Assembly: GCF_014836675.1 (NCBI RefSeq)
Contig: NZ_JACSQK010000002.1
Coordinates: forward strand, 372,001 to 436,000
Direction of reading: 5' to 3'
DNA from: Comamonas avium
GTDB taxonomy: Bacteria > Pseudomonadota > Gammaproteobacteria > Burkholderiales > Burkholderiaceae_C
DNA length: 64,000 nt
The notes under the pieces were generated by a model. That model was not told where the DNA came from. It was given only the letters and a program-made list of their open reading frames with translations, and made no database searches. Positions 1 to 8,685 of this stretch are shown here, piece by piece. The position numbers and the translations under genes were made by a program. How positions within the stretch are numbered: the stretch's first letter is position 1; the number at the start of each line of letters is the position of its first letter.

Positions 1-621
1 GCCCATTTCGTGGGTCACCACAATCATGGTCATGCCTTCCTTGGCCAGACTGCGCATCACTTCCAGCACTTCCTGCACCATCTCGGGATCGAGCGCGCTG
101 GTGGGTTCGTCAAACAGCATCACCTGTGGCTCCATGGCCAGCGCACGCGCAATGGCCACGCGCTGCTGCTGACCACCCGAGAGCTGCCACGGGTACTTGT
201 GTGCATGGTCCTGCATGCCCACGCGTTCGAGCAATTGCATGGCTTTGGCGTTGGCAGCGCTGCGCGATATCTTGTGGATGCGCCGGGGTGCCAGCGTCAC
301 GTTGTCCAGCACCGTCATGTGACCGAACAGGTTGAACTGCTGAAACACCATGCCCACTTCGCAGCGCTGCTTTTGCAGCGTGGCTTCGTGGTCGGTGACG
401 GGCACGCCGTCGATGGTGATCGTGCCGCCGTCGTGCGGCTCCAGGCGGTTGAGTGCCCGCAGCAACGTGGATTTGCCCGAGCCAGAAGCGCCGATGATGA
501 CGGTTACTTCGCCCTTGCTGAATGCGGTGGATACACCTTGCAGCACCTGGTGCGTGCCAAAGCTTTTGGTCACCTTGTTGCAGACGATGTAGGGCGTGCG
601 GGTATTGGCAGCTTGGCTCAT
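1..621 (-). CDS. Polar amino acid ABC transporter ATPase, 3'-truncated by window edge
   Basis: Cytoplasmic ATPase that would power uptake of a polar amino acid through the neighbouring permease. The 207 visible residues hold Walker A GASGSGKS (about 44-51), the Q-loop in VFQQFN (92-97), signature LSGGQ (147-151), Walker B VMLFDEP (167-173) and the switch His in VVTHE (201-205), so the nucleotide site is complete; only the C-terminal tail lies beyond base 1. The ATG overlaps the stop of the permease gene (ATGA, 618-621), which indicates translational coupling. It belongs to the GlnQ/HisP group; the substrate cannot be read from the sequence. Confidence 0.93.
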   Translation of the reverse strand, partial: MSQAANTRTPYIVCNKVTKSFGTHQVLQGVSTAFSKGEVTVIIGASGSGKSTLLRALNRLEPHDGGTITIDGVPVTDHEATLQKQRCEVGMVFQQFNLFGHMTVLDNVTLAPRRIHKISRSAANAKAMQLLERVGMQDHAHKYPWQLSGGQQQRVAIARALAMEPQVMLFDEPTSALDPEMVQEVLEVMRSLAKEGMTMIVVTHEMG

Positions 622-1400
622 TTTTGGCGGCCTTCCACGTCAAAACGGTATTCGATGGCTGCGGTCACCTGGGTCACCAAAGTGGTCAGCACCAGGTAGG
701 TGACGCCCACCGTCAGCAGCGTTTCTACAGGCTGAAAGGTAGACGACTGGATGCGGTTGCCCACGTTGGTCAGCTCTACCACGCCAATGGCGTAGGCCAG
801 CGAAGAGTCTTTGAGCAAAGCCACAAAGTTGCTCACCAGTGGAGGCAGCGAAATCTTGAACGCCTGCGGGAACACCACATCGGTGAACACACGGGTTTTG
901 GGCAAACCCAGCGCACGGGCGGCTTCAGCCTGCCCGCGGGGCACGGCGTTGAGGCCGGCGCGCACGGCTTCGGCGTTGTAGGCCCCCACATTGAGCGCCA
1001 GCGCAATCACCGCAGCGGCAAAGTCAGGCAGATTCAGGCCTGGCACAAGCACCGGCAGGGCAAAGTACATGAACAGAATCTGTACCAGCAGCGGCGTGCC
1101 GCGAATGATCCAGATGTAGGTGCTGGCAATGCTGCGCAGCAGGCCATTGCCCGAGGTACGGGCCAGCGCTGCAGCCACGCCCAGCAGCAGGCCGGCAGAG
1201 CCACTGATCAAGGTCAGGTACAGCGTGGTGCGTGCGCCTTCGGCAAATTCGCCGGCGTGGTCACCAATTGGTTCGGGAAGCAGGGCCAGCAACTGGCCGA
1301 GTGCAGACACCACCACCACCATCAGCAACAGGGCTGTGACCAGGGTGGCGTTGCTGCGTTGGGTGCGGCTCCAGTGGGTGGGCCAGATAGCAGTAAGCAT
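618..1400 (-). CDS. Polar amino acid ABC transporter permease (His/Glu/Gln/Arg family)
   Basis: Inner-membrane permease of 260 residues. The first TM segment lies near residues 18-42. The typical family stretch [13 protein letters not shown] is followed by the EAA-type coupling loop [14 protein letters not shown], which docks on the ATPase, then [14 protein letters not shown]-type sequence. It lies between the ATPase (4-base overlap) and the binding-protein gene (109 bases upstream), with a terminator-like hairpin in that gap. A single permease gene is visible; it could act as a homodimer, or a partner may lie outside the window. Confidence 0.92.
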   Translation of the reverse strand: MLTAIWPTHWSRTQRSNATLVTALLLMVVVVSALGQLLALLPEPIGDHAGEFAEGARTTLYLTLISGSAGLLLGVAAALARTSGNGLLRSIASTYIWIIRGTPLLVQILFMYFALPVLVPGLNLPDFAAAVIALALNVGAYNAEAVRAGLNAVPRGQAEAARALGLPKTRVFTDVVFPQAFKISLPPLVSNFVALLKDSSLAYAIGVVELTNVGNRIQSSTFQPVETLLTVGVTYLVLTTLVTQVTAAIEYRFDVEGRQK

Positions 1401-1414
1401 AGAAAAACCAGAAT

Positions 1415-1453
1415 GGAAAAACGAAAACGCCCTGGAGCAATCTCTTCAGGGCG
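1415..1453 (-). terminator. Intra-operon terminator/attenuator between binding protein and permease
   Basis: On the minus strand a 7-bp stem CGCCCTG/CAGGGCG (1428-1434 with 1447-1453) with a 12-base loop is followed by TTTTCGTTTTTCC. It lies between the binding-protein gene and the permease gene. Partial termination here would yield more binding protein than membrane components, as is common in ABC importer operons. Confidence 0.6.
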
Positions 1454-1509
1454 TAGGGTGCAGTGGCCGGGCGCTAGCGCTGACGGACCACGGGGCTACC
1501 CATGCTTCG

Positions 1510-2280
1510 TTATTCCGGGCAGCGGATGTCTTCCTGGAACCACTTTTGCGAGATCTTGGCGTAGCTGCCATCTTTCAAAGACTCGGCAAATGCCTTGTTC
1601 CATGCGGCTGCCAAAGCCTGGTTGTCTTTGGAGACAGCCGAGGCAACGCGTTCGACAAACAGCAGCTCGCCCTGGTTGAACTTGATCTTGCTGTTCTTTT
1701 GCAGCATTTCCTTGGCCAGGAAACGCTCGGTCACCCACGCGTCAACGCGCTTGGTCATCAGCGCATTGAGGGCGGCTTCGTTGGTGGGAAAGTTCACCAC
1801 ACGTTGGACACCGGGCACGTTCTTTTGAACGTAGTCCAGGTAGGTCGTGCCGGTTTGCGCAGAGACGGTCTTGCCGGTCAGATCCTTGGCACTTTTGATA
1901 GCGTCGGTCAGTGCAATCACCTGAGCCCCTGAGCAGTAGTGCGGGGCGGTGAAGGTGACGGCCTTTTCACGCTCGGGGGTGATGCCGTGCGAGGAGATCA
2001 CCAAATCCCAGCGGTCTTGCTTCAGGCCAGTCAGCAGGGCGTCGAAGGAAATGGTTTTCCATTCGGTCTTCAGCCCCATTTTCTGGGCCATCAGCTCGGC
2101 CAGCTCCACCTCAAAGCCGGTCAGCTTTTTGCCTTCAAAGTAGGCAAACGGGGTGTAGTAGCCTTCAGTGGCCAGACGGATAGTGCCGTCTTTTTGGATG
2201 GCTTCGAACGAGCGGGCGTGGGCACCAGCTGTAGCCAACACTGCAACGGCGGCAGCGGCGATCAGGGAAATGCGTTTCAT
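1510..2280 (-). CDS. Polar amino acid ABC transporter periplasmic substrate-binding protein
   Basis: Family 3 solute-binding protein of 256 residues. It starts with a cleavable signal peptide (MKRISLIAAAAVAVLATAGAHA, cut before RSFEAI), followed by the motif GYYTPFAYFEGKKLTGFEVEL that opens this fold, and later LKQDRWDLVISS and VSAQTGTTYLDYV. The ATG at 2280 is preceded by AGGA about nine bases upstream; an in-frame extension to 2466 lacks the signal peptide at its start and is not favoured. It is the first gene of the importer operon and captures the ligand in the periplasm. Ligand unknown. Confidence 0.92.
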   Translation of the reverse strand: MKRISLIAAAAVAVLATAGAHARSFEAIQKDGTIRLATEGYYTPFAYFEGKKLTGFEVELAELMAQKMGLKTEWKTISFDALLTGLKQDRWDLVISSHGITPEREKAVTFTAPHYCSGAQVIALTDAIKSAKDLTGKTVSAQTGTTYLDYVQKNVPGVQRVVNFPTNEAALNALMTKRVDAWVTERFLAKEMLQKNSKIKFNQGELLFVERVASAVSKDNQALAAAWNKAFAESLKDGSYAKISQKWFQEDIRCPE

Positions 2281-2542
2281 GTGTAGTTCCTGGAGACATT
2301 CGCAGGGTCCAGACCCCCGGCCCCAGAGATGGGGCCTCCGCACGCACCACGCGGCGCGGAAAAAAATAGAGGCCACAGCCAGCACACAACAGTGCCCGGC
2401 AGTGCCGCTGGGTGTTGGTGTCAATGCACCAAAAAAGAGCGGCTTGGCGGCGAAAGCAACCCGCAATTATAGAAGTGAGACTTCGCCAGCGCAGAAGGCT
2501 GCCTGAGCAGCCCCCAAGGGTTTGCGTCTACGAGGCTCGGGT

Positions 2543-3301
2543 TTACCCGCCAAAGGCATCCCAGCCGGTTTTACAGATCAGCAGGCTGACCACCACAATG
2601 AAAATCACGCGGACAAAGCCTGCGCCATGGCGCAGCGCCATCCAGGTGCCCAGCACGCTGCCCAGCACGTTGGCAATGGCCAGGGGAATGGCAAAGTGCC
2701 ACCACACGTGCCCCTTTATCGCAAACAGGGCAATGGCCGCCAGGTTGGTCATCACGTTCATGAGCTTGGCGTTGATGGACGCGTTCAAGAAGTCATAGCC
2801 CAGCAGACGGACGAGCAAGAAGACAAAAAAGCTGCCCGTGCCAGGTCCAAAAAAGCCGTCGTAAAACCCGATGACCAGACCGATACCTGCTGTCAGCCAC
2901 TGCGCAGCGCGCTGGCTGCGGTGGGGGGTGTGTTCACGGCCCAGCTCTTTTTTGGCCAGTGTGTAGATCAGCACGCCCAGCAAGATGAAGGGCAGCAGCT
3001 TGCGCAGAAAGTCGGGGTTGACCAGGGTCACGGCCCATGCACCTGCAAAGGCACCGACACCTGCTGCCACGATGCCCGGAATGATGGTGGGCCAGGTGAT
3101 GGAGATGCGGCGGCTGTACTGCCACGTTGACATGGCCGTGCCCCAGACCGCAGCACTTTTGTTGGTGCCAAACAAGGTGGCGGGTGCAGCGGTGGGAAAT
3201 GCAGCAAACATGGCGGGCACCAGTATTAGCCCGCCACCGCCCACGATGGCATCCACAAAACCAGCCAGGGCTGAAGCCAGAGAGATAAAGATCCATTCCA
3301 T
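2543..3301 (-). CDS. TSUP (TauE/SafE) family membrane transporter
   Basis: Polytopic inner-membrane protein of 252 residues. The two-fold family signature is visible: GFVDAIVGGGGLILVP near the N-terminus and GFYDGFFGPGTGSFF in the middle, each opening one half of the protein. TSUP proteins move small anions such as sulfite, sulfonates or sulfoacetate, or act in export; no neighbour identifies the substrate. The ATG at 3301 begins directly with the family N-terminus (MEWIFISLASALAGF); a TTG 54 bases upstream is in frame but adds polar residues of no known role. A minus-strand terminator lies about 50 bases upstream of the start, so the gene may have an attenuated leader. Confidence 0.88.
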   Translation of the reverse strand: MEWIFISLASALAGFVDAIVGGGGLILVPAMFAAFPTAAPATLFGTNKSAAVWGTAMSTWQYSRRISITWPTIIPGIVAAGVGAFAGAWAVTLVNPDFLRKLLPFILLGVLIYTLAKKELGREHTPHRSQRAAQWLTAGIGLVIGFYDGFFGPGTGSFFVFLLVRLLGYDFLNASINAKLMNVMTNLAAIALFAIKGHVWWHFAIPLAIANVLGSVLGTWMALRHGAGFVRVIFIVVVSLLICKTGWDAFGG

Positions 3302-3349
3302 GGTGGTCGATTGTGCGCTGCCCTGACGGCGTGAAGCTGTCACTTGCCC

Positions 3350-3380
3350 AAACAAAAAGCGCCGGGGGTACCGGCGCTTT
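3350..3380 (-). terminator. Strong minus-strand terminator upstream of the TSUP gene
   Basis: A perfect 10-bp stem (AAAGCGCCGG at 3356-3365 with CCGGCGCTTT at 3371-3380) has a five-base loop and, read on the minus strand, runs into TTTTTGTTTGGG. No protein gene lies upstream on that strand before the ammonium transporter region, so the terminated transcript is either a small RNA or the leader of the TSUP gene. Confidence 0.65.
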
Positions 3381-3594
3381 GGAAAGGCATCTCATTGGCG
3401 GATGCTTTTTAGATATTGGTCTGTTTGTGGATCGAGTTTGTCTCCTCGGGCCCTCTTTGCTACACCTTGGTGCAGCGCTTGAGTGGATGGACTGTAACGG
3501 CTGCATCGGTCTGGTGCATCGGGGATTTCCCGCAAGCTTGTTCGGAAACGTCTGACAGCCATGTGGTGGGGGCGCAGCTAGCGCAAAGACAGCC
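3381..3594. other. Structured gene-free region between TSUP and amt genes
   Basis: The TSUP-amt gap has no credible open frame. Read on the minus strand it offers several short stems: CGGG/CCCG (in the 3519-3533 region), GCTGCAC CAAG GTGTAGC (about 3459-3476), CGAG/CTCG (about 3431-3448) and GCATC/GATGC (3387-3405), followed by the terminator at 3350-3380. Read on the plus strand the GCATC/GATGC stem is followed by TTTTT. This could be an RNA gene or a regulatory leader; I could not match it to a riboswitch class or to 6S RNA. Confidence 0.35.
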
Positions 3595-3610
3595 GGGCAC
3601 AGCTTGTGCT
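3595..3610 (+). promoter_or_regulatory. Sigma-54-type promoter for the ammonium transporter gene
   Basis: GGGCACAGCTTGTGCT has the GG-N10-GC core of -24/-12 promoters (GG at 3596-3597, GC at 3608-3609) and GGCAC matches the -24 consensus. A start about 12 bases on would leave a leader of roughly 25 bases before the amt ATG. RpoN/NtrC control of amt genes under nitrogen limitation is established in other proteobacteria. Confidence 0.55.
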
Positions 3611-3645
3611 TGGTGGCTGTCACCAAAAAGCAAAGGGGGATGGAC

Positions 3646-4956
3646 ATGAAGATGCACAACACGCTGGGCTGGATGGTGCTTGCTGCTGCGCTGATGGCAC
3701 TGCCCGTGCGGGTGCAGGCGCAGCACATGGTGGGGTTTGACGAAATTCGTGGTGCCGACACGGCCTGGGTGCTGGTATCTGCGGCGCTGGTGCTGCTGAT
3801 GACGCTGCCCGGCGTGGCGCTGTTTTACGCGGGCATGGTGCGCGGCAAAAATGTGCTCAACACCTTGGCGGCAGTACTGGGCGCTGCTTGCGTGGTCAGT
3901 GTGGTGTGGTTTGCCGTGGGCTATTCGCTGGCTTTTACGCCCGGTAACCGCTGGCTGGGAGGGCTGGAGCGCATCTGGTTTGCGGGGCTGGATTACCAGC
4001 TGGCGGCGCAGCAGCTGTCGGTCAGCCACATGGCTGCGCATATTCCGGAGGCAGCCTACGCCCTGTTTCAACTGACGTTTGCCATCATAACTGCTGCGTT
4101 GATCGTGGGGGCTGTTGTAGAGCGCATGCGGTTTGGTGCGCTGATGCTGTTTATGGCGCTGTGGAGCCTGTGCGTCTACGTGCCCGTGGCCCACTGGGTG
4201 TGGGAGCCCGGTGGCTGGCTGGCGCGCATGGGGGCGCTGGACTTTGCTGGCGGGGCCGTGGTGCATGTGAATGCGGGCGCTGCAGGGCTGGCCTGCGCCT
4301 GTTATCTGGGCAAGCGCACGGGCTATGGACGCGAAGCGTTTCAGCCCTACAACCTGGGCTGGACCATGCTGGGCGCATGCCTGCTGTGGGTGGGCTGGTT
4401 CGGTTTCAATGGTGGCTCTGCCCTGTCAGCCGACGGGCGCGCAGCACTGGCCATGGTGGTGACCCATCTGGCAGCAGCCGGCGGTGCGATTGGCTGGGCG
4501 GCAGGCGAGTGGATGTTCCGCCGGCGCGTCTCGCTGCTGGGCTTGTGCTCGGGTCTGGTTGCCGGTTTGGTGGCGGTCACGCCCGCAGCCGGTTTTGTGG
4601 ACATGGGCTCGGGGCTGCTGATTGGCGCGATGGCTGGCCTGGTCTGCTACTGGGGCGCAACGGGTTTCAAGCGCTGGCTGGGTGCCGATGATTCGCTGGA
4701 CGTGTTTGGCGTACACGGCCTTGGGGGCATGGTGGGCTCCATCCTCACCGGGGTGTTTGTCAGCAGCACCATCTCGGGCGCCAGTGGCAACCTGCTGGCG
4801 CAAACCGTGGCCGTGGTTGCGGTGGCCGTGTACAGCTTTGTGGCCACCTGTGTGCTGATGTGGCTGACCGACCGGGTGACCCCGGTGCGGGTGGAGCTGC
4901 ACGATGAGCAGCAAGGTCTGGACATTACCCAGCACCGGGAGCACGTGGGGCAGTAA
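3646..4956 (+). CDS. amt: Ammonium transporter (Amt family)
   Basis: Inner-membrane ammonium channel of 436 residues. An N-terminal signal sequence (MKMHNTLGWMVLAAALMALP, cut near VQAQ) precedes eleven predicted TM helices. Signature segments include VALFYAGMVRGKNVL, the pore histidine region GAVVHVNAG, LDFAGG with the conserved Asp, and the second pore His in FGVHGLGGMVG. The ATG at 3646 follows AAAGGGGG at six bases; an ATG at 3640 is in frame but too close to that site. A sigma-54-like promoter lies just upstream. No glnK is adjacent, unlike the usual glnK-amt pair; a small unknown gene follows instead. Confidence 0.95.
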   Translation: MKMHNTLGWMVLAAALMALPVRVQAQHMVGFDEIRGADTAWVLVSAALVLLMTLPGVALFYAGMVRGKNVLNTLAAVLGAACVVSVVWFAVGYSLAFTPGNRWLGGLERIWFAGLDYQLAAQQLSVSHMAAHIPEAAYALFQLTFAIITAALIVGAVVERMRFGALMLFMALWSLCVYVPVAHWVWEPGGWLARMGALDFAGGAVVHVNAGAAGLACACYLGKRTGYGREAFQPYNLGWTMLGACLLWVGWFGFNGGSALSADGRAALAMVVTHLAAAGGAIGWAAGEWMFRRRVSLLGLCSGLVAGLVAVTPAAGFVDMGSGLLIGAMAGLVCYWGATGFKRWLGADDSLDVFGVHGLGGMVGSILTGVFVSSTISGASGNLLAQTVAVVAVAVYSFVATCVLMWLTDRVTPVRVELHDEQQGLDITQHREHVGQ

Positions 4957-5052
4957 GCATGAACCCGATGCTCCAGCCTGCGGCGTGCGGTGGGAGACCG
5001 CCATGCCCTGGAGTCACAGGGCTCGGTGCAGCAATCAAGCAAGGAGTGGGTG

Positions 5053-5379
5053 ATGGCAAACAGTGAACGTGTGGCAACGGCAGCACACCTGCATGTAGCC
5101 TTGCGGCGCAAGGCGGGCCGTGTGACCGATACCGACTGGATGGCCGAAAACGACGACTACGCGCGTGAAGTGGTGCGCGTTGCACGGGCCAAAGCCCGGG
5201 AAGACGGAGATGCGCAACTGGCTGACCTGGCCAGCAAGCTGGAGGCGCTGCTGCCGACCGGTGCACAGCCAGCCTCACCGTCCGTACCGCCGCTGGCGCA
5301 GCGGGCGAGCCGAAATCTGCGCGAAAGCAATGCGCCGGGGGCTGGCGATGCTGAACGCTATATCGGGGGCTTGCGCTGA
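5053..5379 (+). CDS. Conserved hypothetical protein downstream of amt
   Basis: Soluble 108-residue protein with no signal peptide or TM segment. The first 75 residues are rich in charged and Ala residues and probably helical (RKAGRVTDTDWMAENDDYAREVVRVARAKA); the tail is Pro/Ala/Ser-rich and ends YIGGLR. The ATG at 5053 has AAGGAG six bases upstream, which beats the earlier in-frame ATG at 4990. It lies 96 bases after amt on the same strand and may share its nitrogen-controlled transcript. I do not recognise a family; function unknown. Confidence 0.7.
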   Translation: MANSERVATAAHLHVALRRKAGRVTDTDWMAENDDYAREVVRVARAKAREDGDAQLADLASKLEALLPTGAQPASPSVPPLAQRASRNLRESNAPGAGDAERYIGGLR

Positions 5380-5480
5380 GTGCTGTTGCCCGTTACCCGC
5401 CGGTGCGAGGCCATTGCCATGCAGGCGCTGTGGCTTGCCGCCTGGCCCTGCACGGCATCGTGTGTAAAAAGCGGCGGTGA

Positions 5481-5574
5481 TTAAAAGTGAGCTTGTATCG
5501 CTTATGCAGTGGCGTTTTTAAATACTTTTATATCTGAAAGCGTTGTGTATTAAGCGTTAACAGCTCACTTTTTA
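5481..5574. repeat. Palindromic intergenic element, copy 1
   Basis: About 94 bases with outer inverted arms (GTGAGCTTGTATCGCTTA against TAAGCGTTAACAGCTCAC) and an A/T-rich inner part with TTTAAATACTTTTATAT. It has the same architecture as the elements at 14453-14551 and 48092-48189. It lies between a plus-strand gene and the convergent GMC oxidoreductase gene, where it could end transcription from both sides. Confidence 0.7.
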
Positions 5575-5606
5575 AGTGGATCTGCGCTTCAGTTGTTTTG
5601 TAGTCG

Positions 5607-7331
5607 TCAAACCGTCAGGGCGTGAATGGGCTCATCCATGGCAGAAGCGACAGCCGTTTCCACTTTGGCGTTGCGTGCCTTGCGGTCTGCGCGAATCCAT
5701 TGCGCCGCTTTTTCAGCCAGCATCAGCGTTGGGCTGTTGGTGTTGCCGCTGGTGATGGTGGGCATGGCACCGGCATCCACCACACGCAGTGCCTGCACGC
5801 CACGCACACGTAAATGGCTGTCAAGCACGGCCATGCTGTCGCCGTCACGCCCCATCTTGGTGGTGCCTACGGGGTGGAAGATGGTGGTGGCAATGTCGCC
5901 CGCCAGCCGGGCCAGCTCTTCATCGGTCTGGTATTGCGTGCCCGGCTTCCATTCCTCTGGCTTGTAGCGTGCCAGCGCAGGCTGGCTGACGATGTTGCGC
6001 GTCACGCGCAGGCTGTCTGCTGCTACCTGGCGGTCATGTGCCGTGCTCAGGTAATTGGGGGCAATCGAGGGTGCGTCCTCAAAATTGGGGCTCTTGATCT
6101 GCACCGTGCCACGGCTGGAGGGGTTGAGGTTGCACACGCTGGCCGTGAAGGCGGGAAAGCTGTGCAGCGGCTCGCCAAACGCATCCAGCGACAAAGGCTG
6201 CACGTGGTATTGCAGATTGGGGTGCGGCATGTCGGGGTGGCTGCGCGTGAACGCACCCAGCTGTGAGGGTGCCATGCTCATTGGCCCCGTGCGGTGCAGC
6301 AGGTATTCCAGCCCGATGCGCATCTTGCCCCAGCGTGTCGCGGTCAAGGTGTTGAGCGTGGGCGTGTCATTGACCTTGTAGACCGAGCGGATCTGCAGGT
6401 GGTCTTGCAAGTTGGCCCCCACGCCCGGCAAATCCAGCGTGACTGGAATGCCCTTGTCGCGCAGTAAATTGGCCGGGCCAATGCCCGACAGTTGCAGCAA
6501 CTGCGGTGAATTGATGGCCCCCGCGCACAGGATGACCTCTTCCGTGGCCGTGAGGTGTTCCAGCTCATCGCCAATCCAGGCTTTCACTCCGGTGCAGCGC
6601 AATGAGCCATCGGACTGGCGCTCTGTGACCAGACGGGTGGCCTGGGCCATGGTCCACATCTCGAAATTAGGGCGGCCATAGCATTTCGGGCGCAAGAAAG
6701 CCTTGGCGGTGTTCCAGCGCAGCCCATCTTTCTGGTTCACTTCAAAGTAGCCCACACCTTCGTTGACTCCGGTGTTGAAGTCCGGGGTGGCAGGAATGCC
6801 CGCCTGCTGTGCAGCCTCGGAAAAGGCATCCAGAATGTCCCAGCGCAGGCGCTGTTTTTCGACGCGCCACTCACCCTTGTTGCCGTGCCAAGCGGCAAAC
6901 GCCGCATCGTGGGGCTGGCCTTCATCCAGTCGCCAGTGGCTTTCGTGCTTTTTGAAGGCAGGCAACACGTTGTCCCAGCGCCACGCGTCATCGCCCGTCA
7001 GCTGTGCCCACTGGTCGTAATCGCGGGCCTGACCGCGCATGTAGATCATGCCGTTGATGCTGGAGCAGCCACCCAGTGTTTTGCCGCGTGGATAGCGCAG
7101 GCTGCGTCCGTTGAGCCCGGCATCTGGTTCTGTCTGATACAGCCAGTCTGTGCGTGGGTTGCCTATGCAGTGCAGGTATCCAACGGGGATGTGGATCCAG
7201 TGGTAATCGTCTTTGCGACCCGCTTCGAGTAATAAGACCCGCACATTGCGGTCTGCGCTGAGGCGGTTACACAGCAAGGCGCCTGCGGTTCCGCCTCCGA
7301 TGATGATGTAGTCGAAAGTGGTGTCGCTCAT
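5607..7331 (-). CDS. GMC family FAD-dependent oxidoreductase (choline/alcohol dehydrogenase-like)
   Basis: Flavoprotein of 574 residues that would oxidise an alcohol to an aldehyde. The N-terminus carries the FAD-binding Rossmann motif (FDYIIIGGGTAGALLCNRLS), then GMC signature 1 (GKTLGGCSSINGMIYMRG) and signature 2 (GAINSPQLLQLSGIGP); the catalytic His is in IFHPVGTTKMG and the second base region in TSGNTNSPTLMLAEKAA. The ATG at 7331 puts the Rossmann motif at residue 6 as in the family; the ATG at 7367 lies inside an inverted repeat and is rejected. It stands alone, divergent from the lipid-transport operon. Substrate cannot be read; choline or an aliphatic alcohol are possibilities. Confidence 0.92.
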   Translation of the reverse strand: MSDTTFDYIIIGGGTAGALLCNRLSADRNVRVLLLEAGRKDDYHWIHIPVGYLHCIGNPRTDWLYQTEPDAGLNGRSLRYPRGKTLGGCSSINGMIYMRGQARDYDQWAQLTGDDAWRWDNVLPAFKKHESHWRLDEGQPHDAAFAAWHGNKGEWRVEKQRLRWDILDAFSEAAQQAGIPATPDFNTGVNEGVGYFEVNQKDGLRWNTAKAFLRPKCYGRPNFEMWTMAQATRLVTERQSDGSLRCTGVKAWIGDELEHLTATEEVILCAGAINSPQLLQLSGIGPANLLRDKGIPVTLDLPGVGANLQDHLQIRSVYKVNDTPTLNTLTATRWGKMRIGLEYLLHRTGPMSMAPSQLGAFTRSHPDMPHPNLQYHVQPLSLDAFGEPLHSFPAFTASVCNLNPSSRGTVQIKSPNFEDAPSIAPNYLSTAHDRQVAADSLRVTRNIVSQPALARYKPEEWKPGTQYQTDEELARLAGDIATTIFHPVGTTKMGRDGDSMAVLDSHLRVRGVQALRVVDAGAMPTITSGNTNSPTLMLAEKAAQWIRADRKARNAKVETAVASAMDEPIHALTV

Positions 7332-7362
7332 GATCTTCGCCAGCGGTAACTGGCCTAAAACA

Positions 7363-7381
7363 AGCATCCGAAGTGGATGCT
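7363..7381. promoter_or_regulatory. Inverted repeat in the divergent GMC/mla promoter region
   Basis: AGCATCC-GAAGT-GGATGCT, perfect 7-bp arms, lies 32 bases upstream of the GMC start and 174 bases upstream of the mlaE start. Its size and place fit an operator for a dimeric regulator; no regulator gene is adjacent. It could also be an RNA hairpin in the GMC leader. Confidence 0.35.
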
Positions 7382-7554
7382 AGTGCTGCCATTTTGAAGA
7401 GATGCTGCCGTCTGTCGATAGGGAAAGCGTGTAGTCCCAGGCTTACGGATTAGTAAGGTTGTTGCCAAGTGGCTGACACGCCTGCCCGCGCTCTGCCTTC
7501 GGACTCTTCGTAGAAAACTTGTAAGCTTGGCGCACTTTGGCTTTGCACGTTGCT

Positions 7555-8682
7555 ATGACAGACACCACTCCACGCTTGACGATCACCTCGGACGACCAGG
7601 GTGCGTGGGCGCTGCTGCAAGGGCGCTGGGGGGCCGCAGAACTGGGGCAGCGCAAACATTGGCAAGCGCTGCAAAAAGCCTTGAAGGCCTGTGGTGCCAA
7701 CCCTGCACAAGGCTGGGATCTGCAGGGGCTGCAGTGGCTGGACCACGTGGGTGCGCAGTTGCTTTGGAACCACTGGCAGCATGCATGGCCACAGAATCTC
7801 AGGCTCACAGACGGCCAGCGCGCCATGCTCACGCGCGTGGCCTCATTCCAGCAGGCCCCCGCGCCGGCGCGCAAGCCCTGGTGCTGGATGGACCAGGTCA
7901 ACCAGCTGGGCCTGCTGGTGCTGCATTCGCTGGACCACTTGCTGCATCTGGTGGAGCTGGTGGGCCAACTGGCGCTGGATTTCGGGTCTTTGCTGCGCAA
8001 TCCGCGCAAGGGCCCATGGCGCGATTTTTCGGGTCACCTCTACAGCATGGGGGCTACGGCGCTACCCATTACAGCGCTGGTGGGCTTCCTGATCGGGGTG
8101 GTGCTGGCCTATCTGATGGCCTTGCAGCTGCGTCAGTTCGGGGCGGAAGCCTTCATCGTGAATATTTTGGGCATCTCTTTGATCCGCGAGCTGGGGCCAC
8201 TGCTGGCTGCCATCTTGGTGGCGGGGCGATCAGGCTCTGCAATTACGGCGCAAATTGGTGTGATGCGCGTGACCGAGGAGCTGGATGCCATGCAGGTCAT
8301 GGGCATACGCCACGGTTTCAGGCTGGTCATGCCGCGCGCCATGGCCCTGGCGGTGGCCATGCCCTTGATCAGTTTGTGGACCACGCTGGCCGCTCTGGGC
8401 GGCGGCATGCTGGCAGCGGATTTGACCATGGGCATTTCTGCAGGGTATTTCTGGCAAACGTTGCCCGACGCGGTGGAGGTCGGCAATCTGGTGCTGGCCA
8501 TGTCCAAGTCTGTGGTGTTTGGCATCTTCATCGCCCTGATCGGCTGCCACTGGGGCCTGCGGGTGCAGCCCAATACCCAGAGCCTGGGGGAGGGCACCAC
8601 GGCCTCGGTGGTGTCATCCATCACCATGGTCATCATCGTGGATGCTATTTTTGCCATTGCGTTCAAGGACGTGGGGTTCTAG
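7555..8682 (+). CDS. MlaE-type lipid ABC permease with N-terminal STAS-like domain
   Basis: Inner-membrane permease of a phospholipid transport system, 375 residues against about 260 for classical MlaE. The extra N-terminal part (about 1-110) looks like a fused STAS/MlaB-type domain (WDLQGLQWLDHVGAQLLWNH). The MlaE core follows, with GFLIGVVLAYLMALQLRQFG, the conserved ELGPLLAAILVAGRSGSA loop and EELDAMQVMGI. Start: the ATG at 7555 is chosen over an in-frame TTG at 7537; neither has a clear ribosome site. It is the first gene of a four-gene operon with three bases to the ATPase gene. Confidence 0.9.
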   Translation: MTDTTPRLTITSDDQGAWALLQGRWGAAELGQRKHWQALQKALKACGANPAQGWDLQGLQWLDHVGAQLLWNHWQHAWPQNLRLTDGQRAMLTRVASFQQAPAPARKPWCWMDQVNQLGLLVLHSLDHLLHLVELVGQLALDFGSLLRNPRKGPWRDFSGHLYSMGATALPITALVGFLIGVVLAYLMALQLRQFGAEAFIVNILGISLIRELGPLLAAILVAGRSGSAITAQIGVMRVTEELDAMQVMGIRHGFRLVMPRAMALAVAMPLISLWTTLAALGGGMLAADLTMGISAGYFWQTLPDAVEVGNLVLAMSKSVVFGIFIALIGCHWGLRVQPNTQSLGEGTTASVVSSITMVIIVDAIFAIAFKDVGF

Positions 8683-8685
8683 GCC

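Noticed and set aside
3381-3600. 6S RNA or a named riboswitch in the TSUP-amt gap
   Set aside because: Tried to match the 6S bubble and the cobalamin, SAH, glycine and TPP signatures; none fits convincingly, so it is left as an unidentified structured region.
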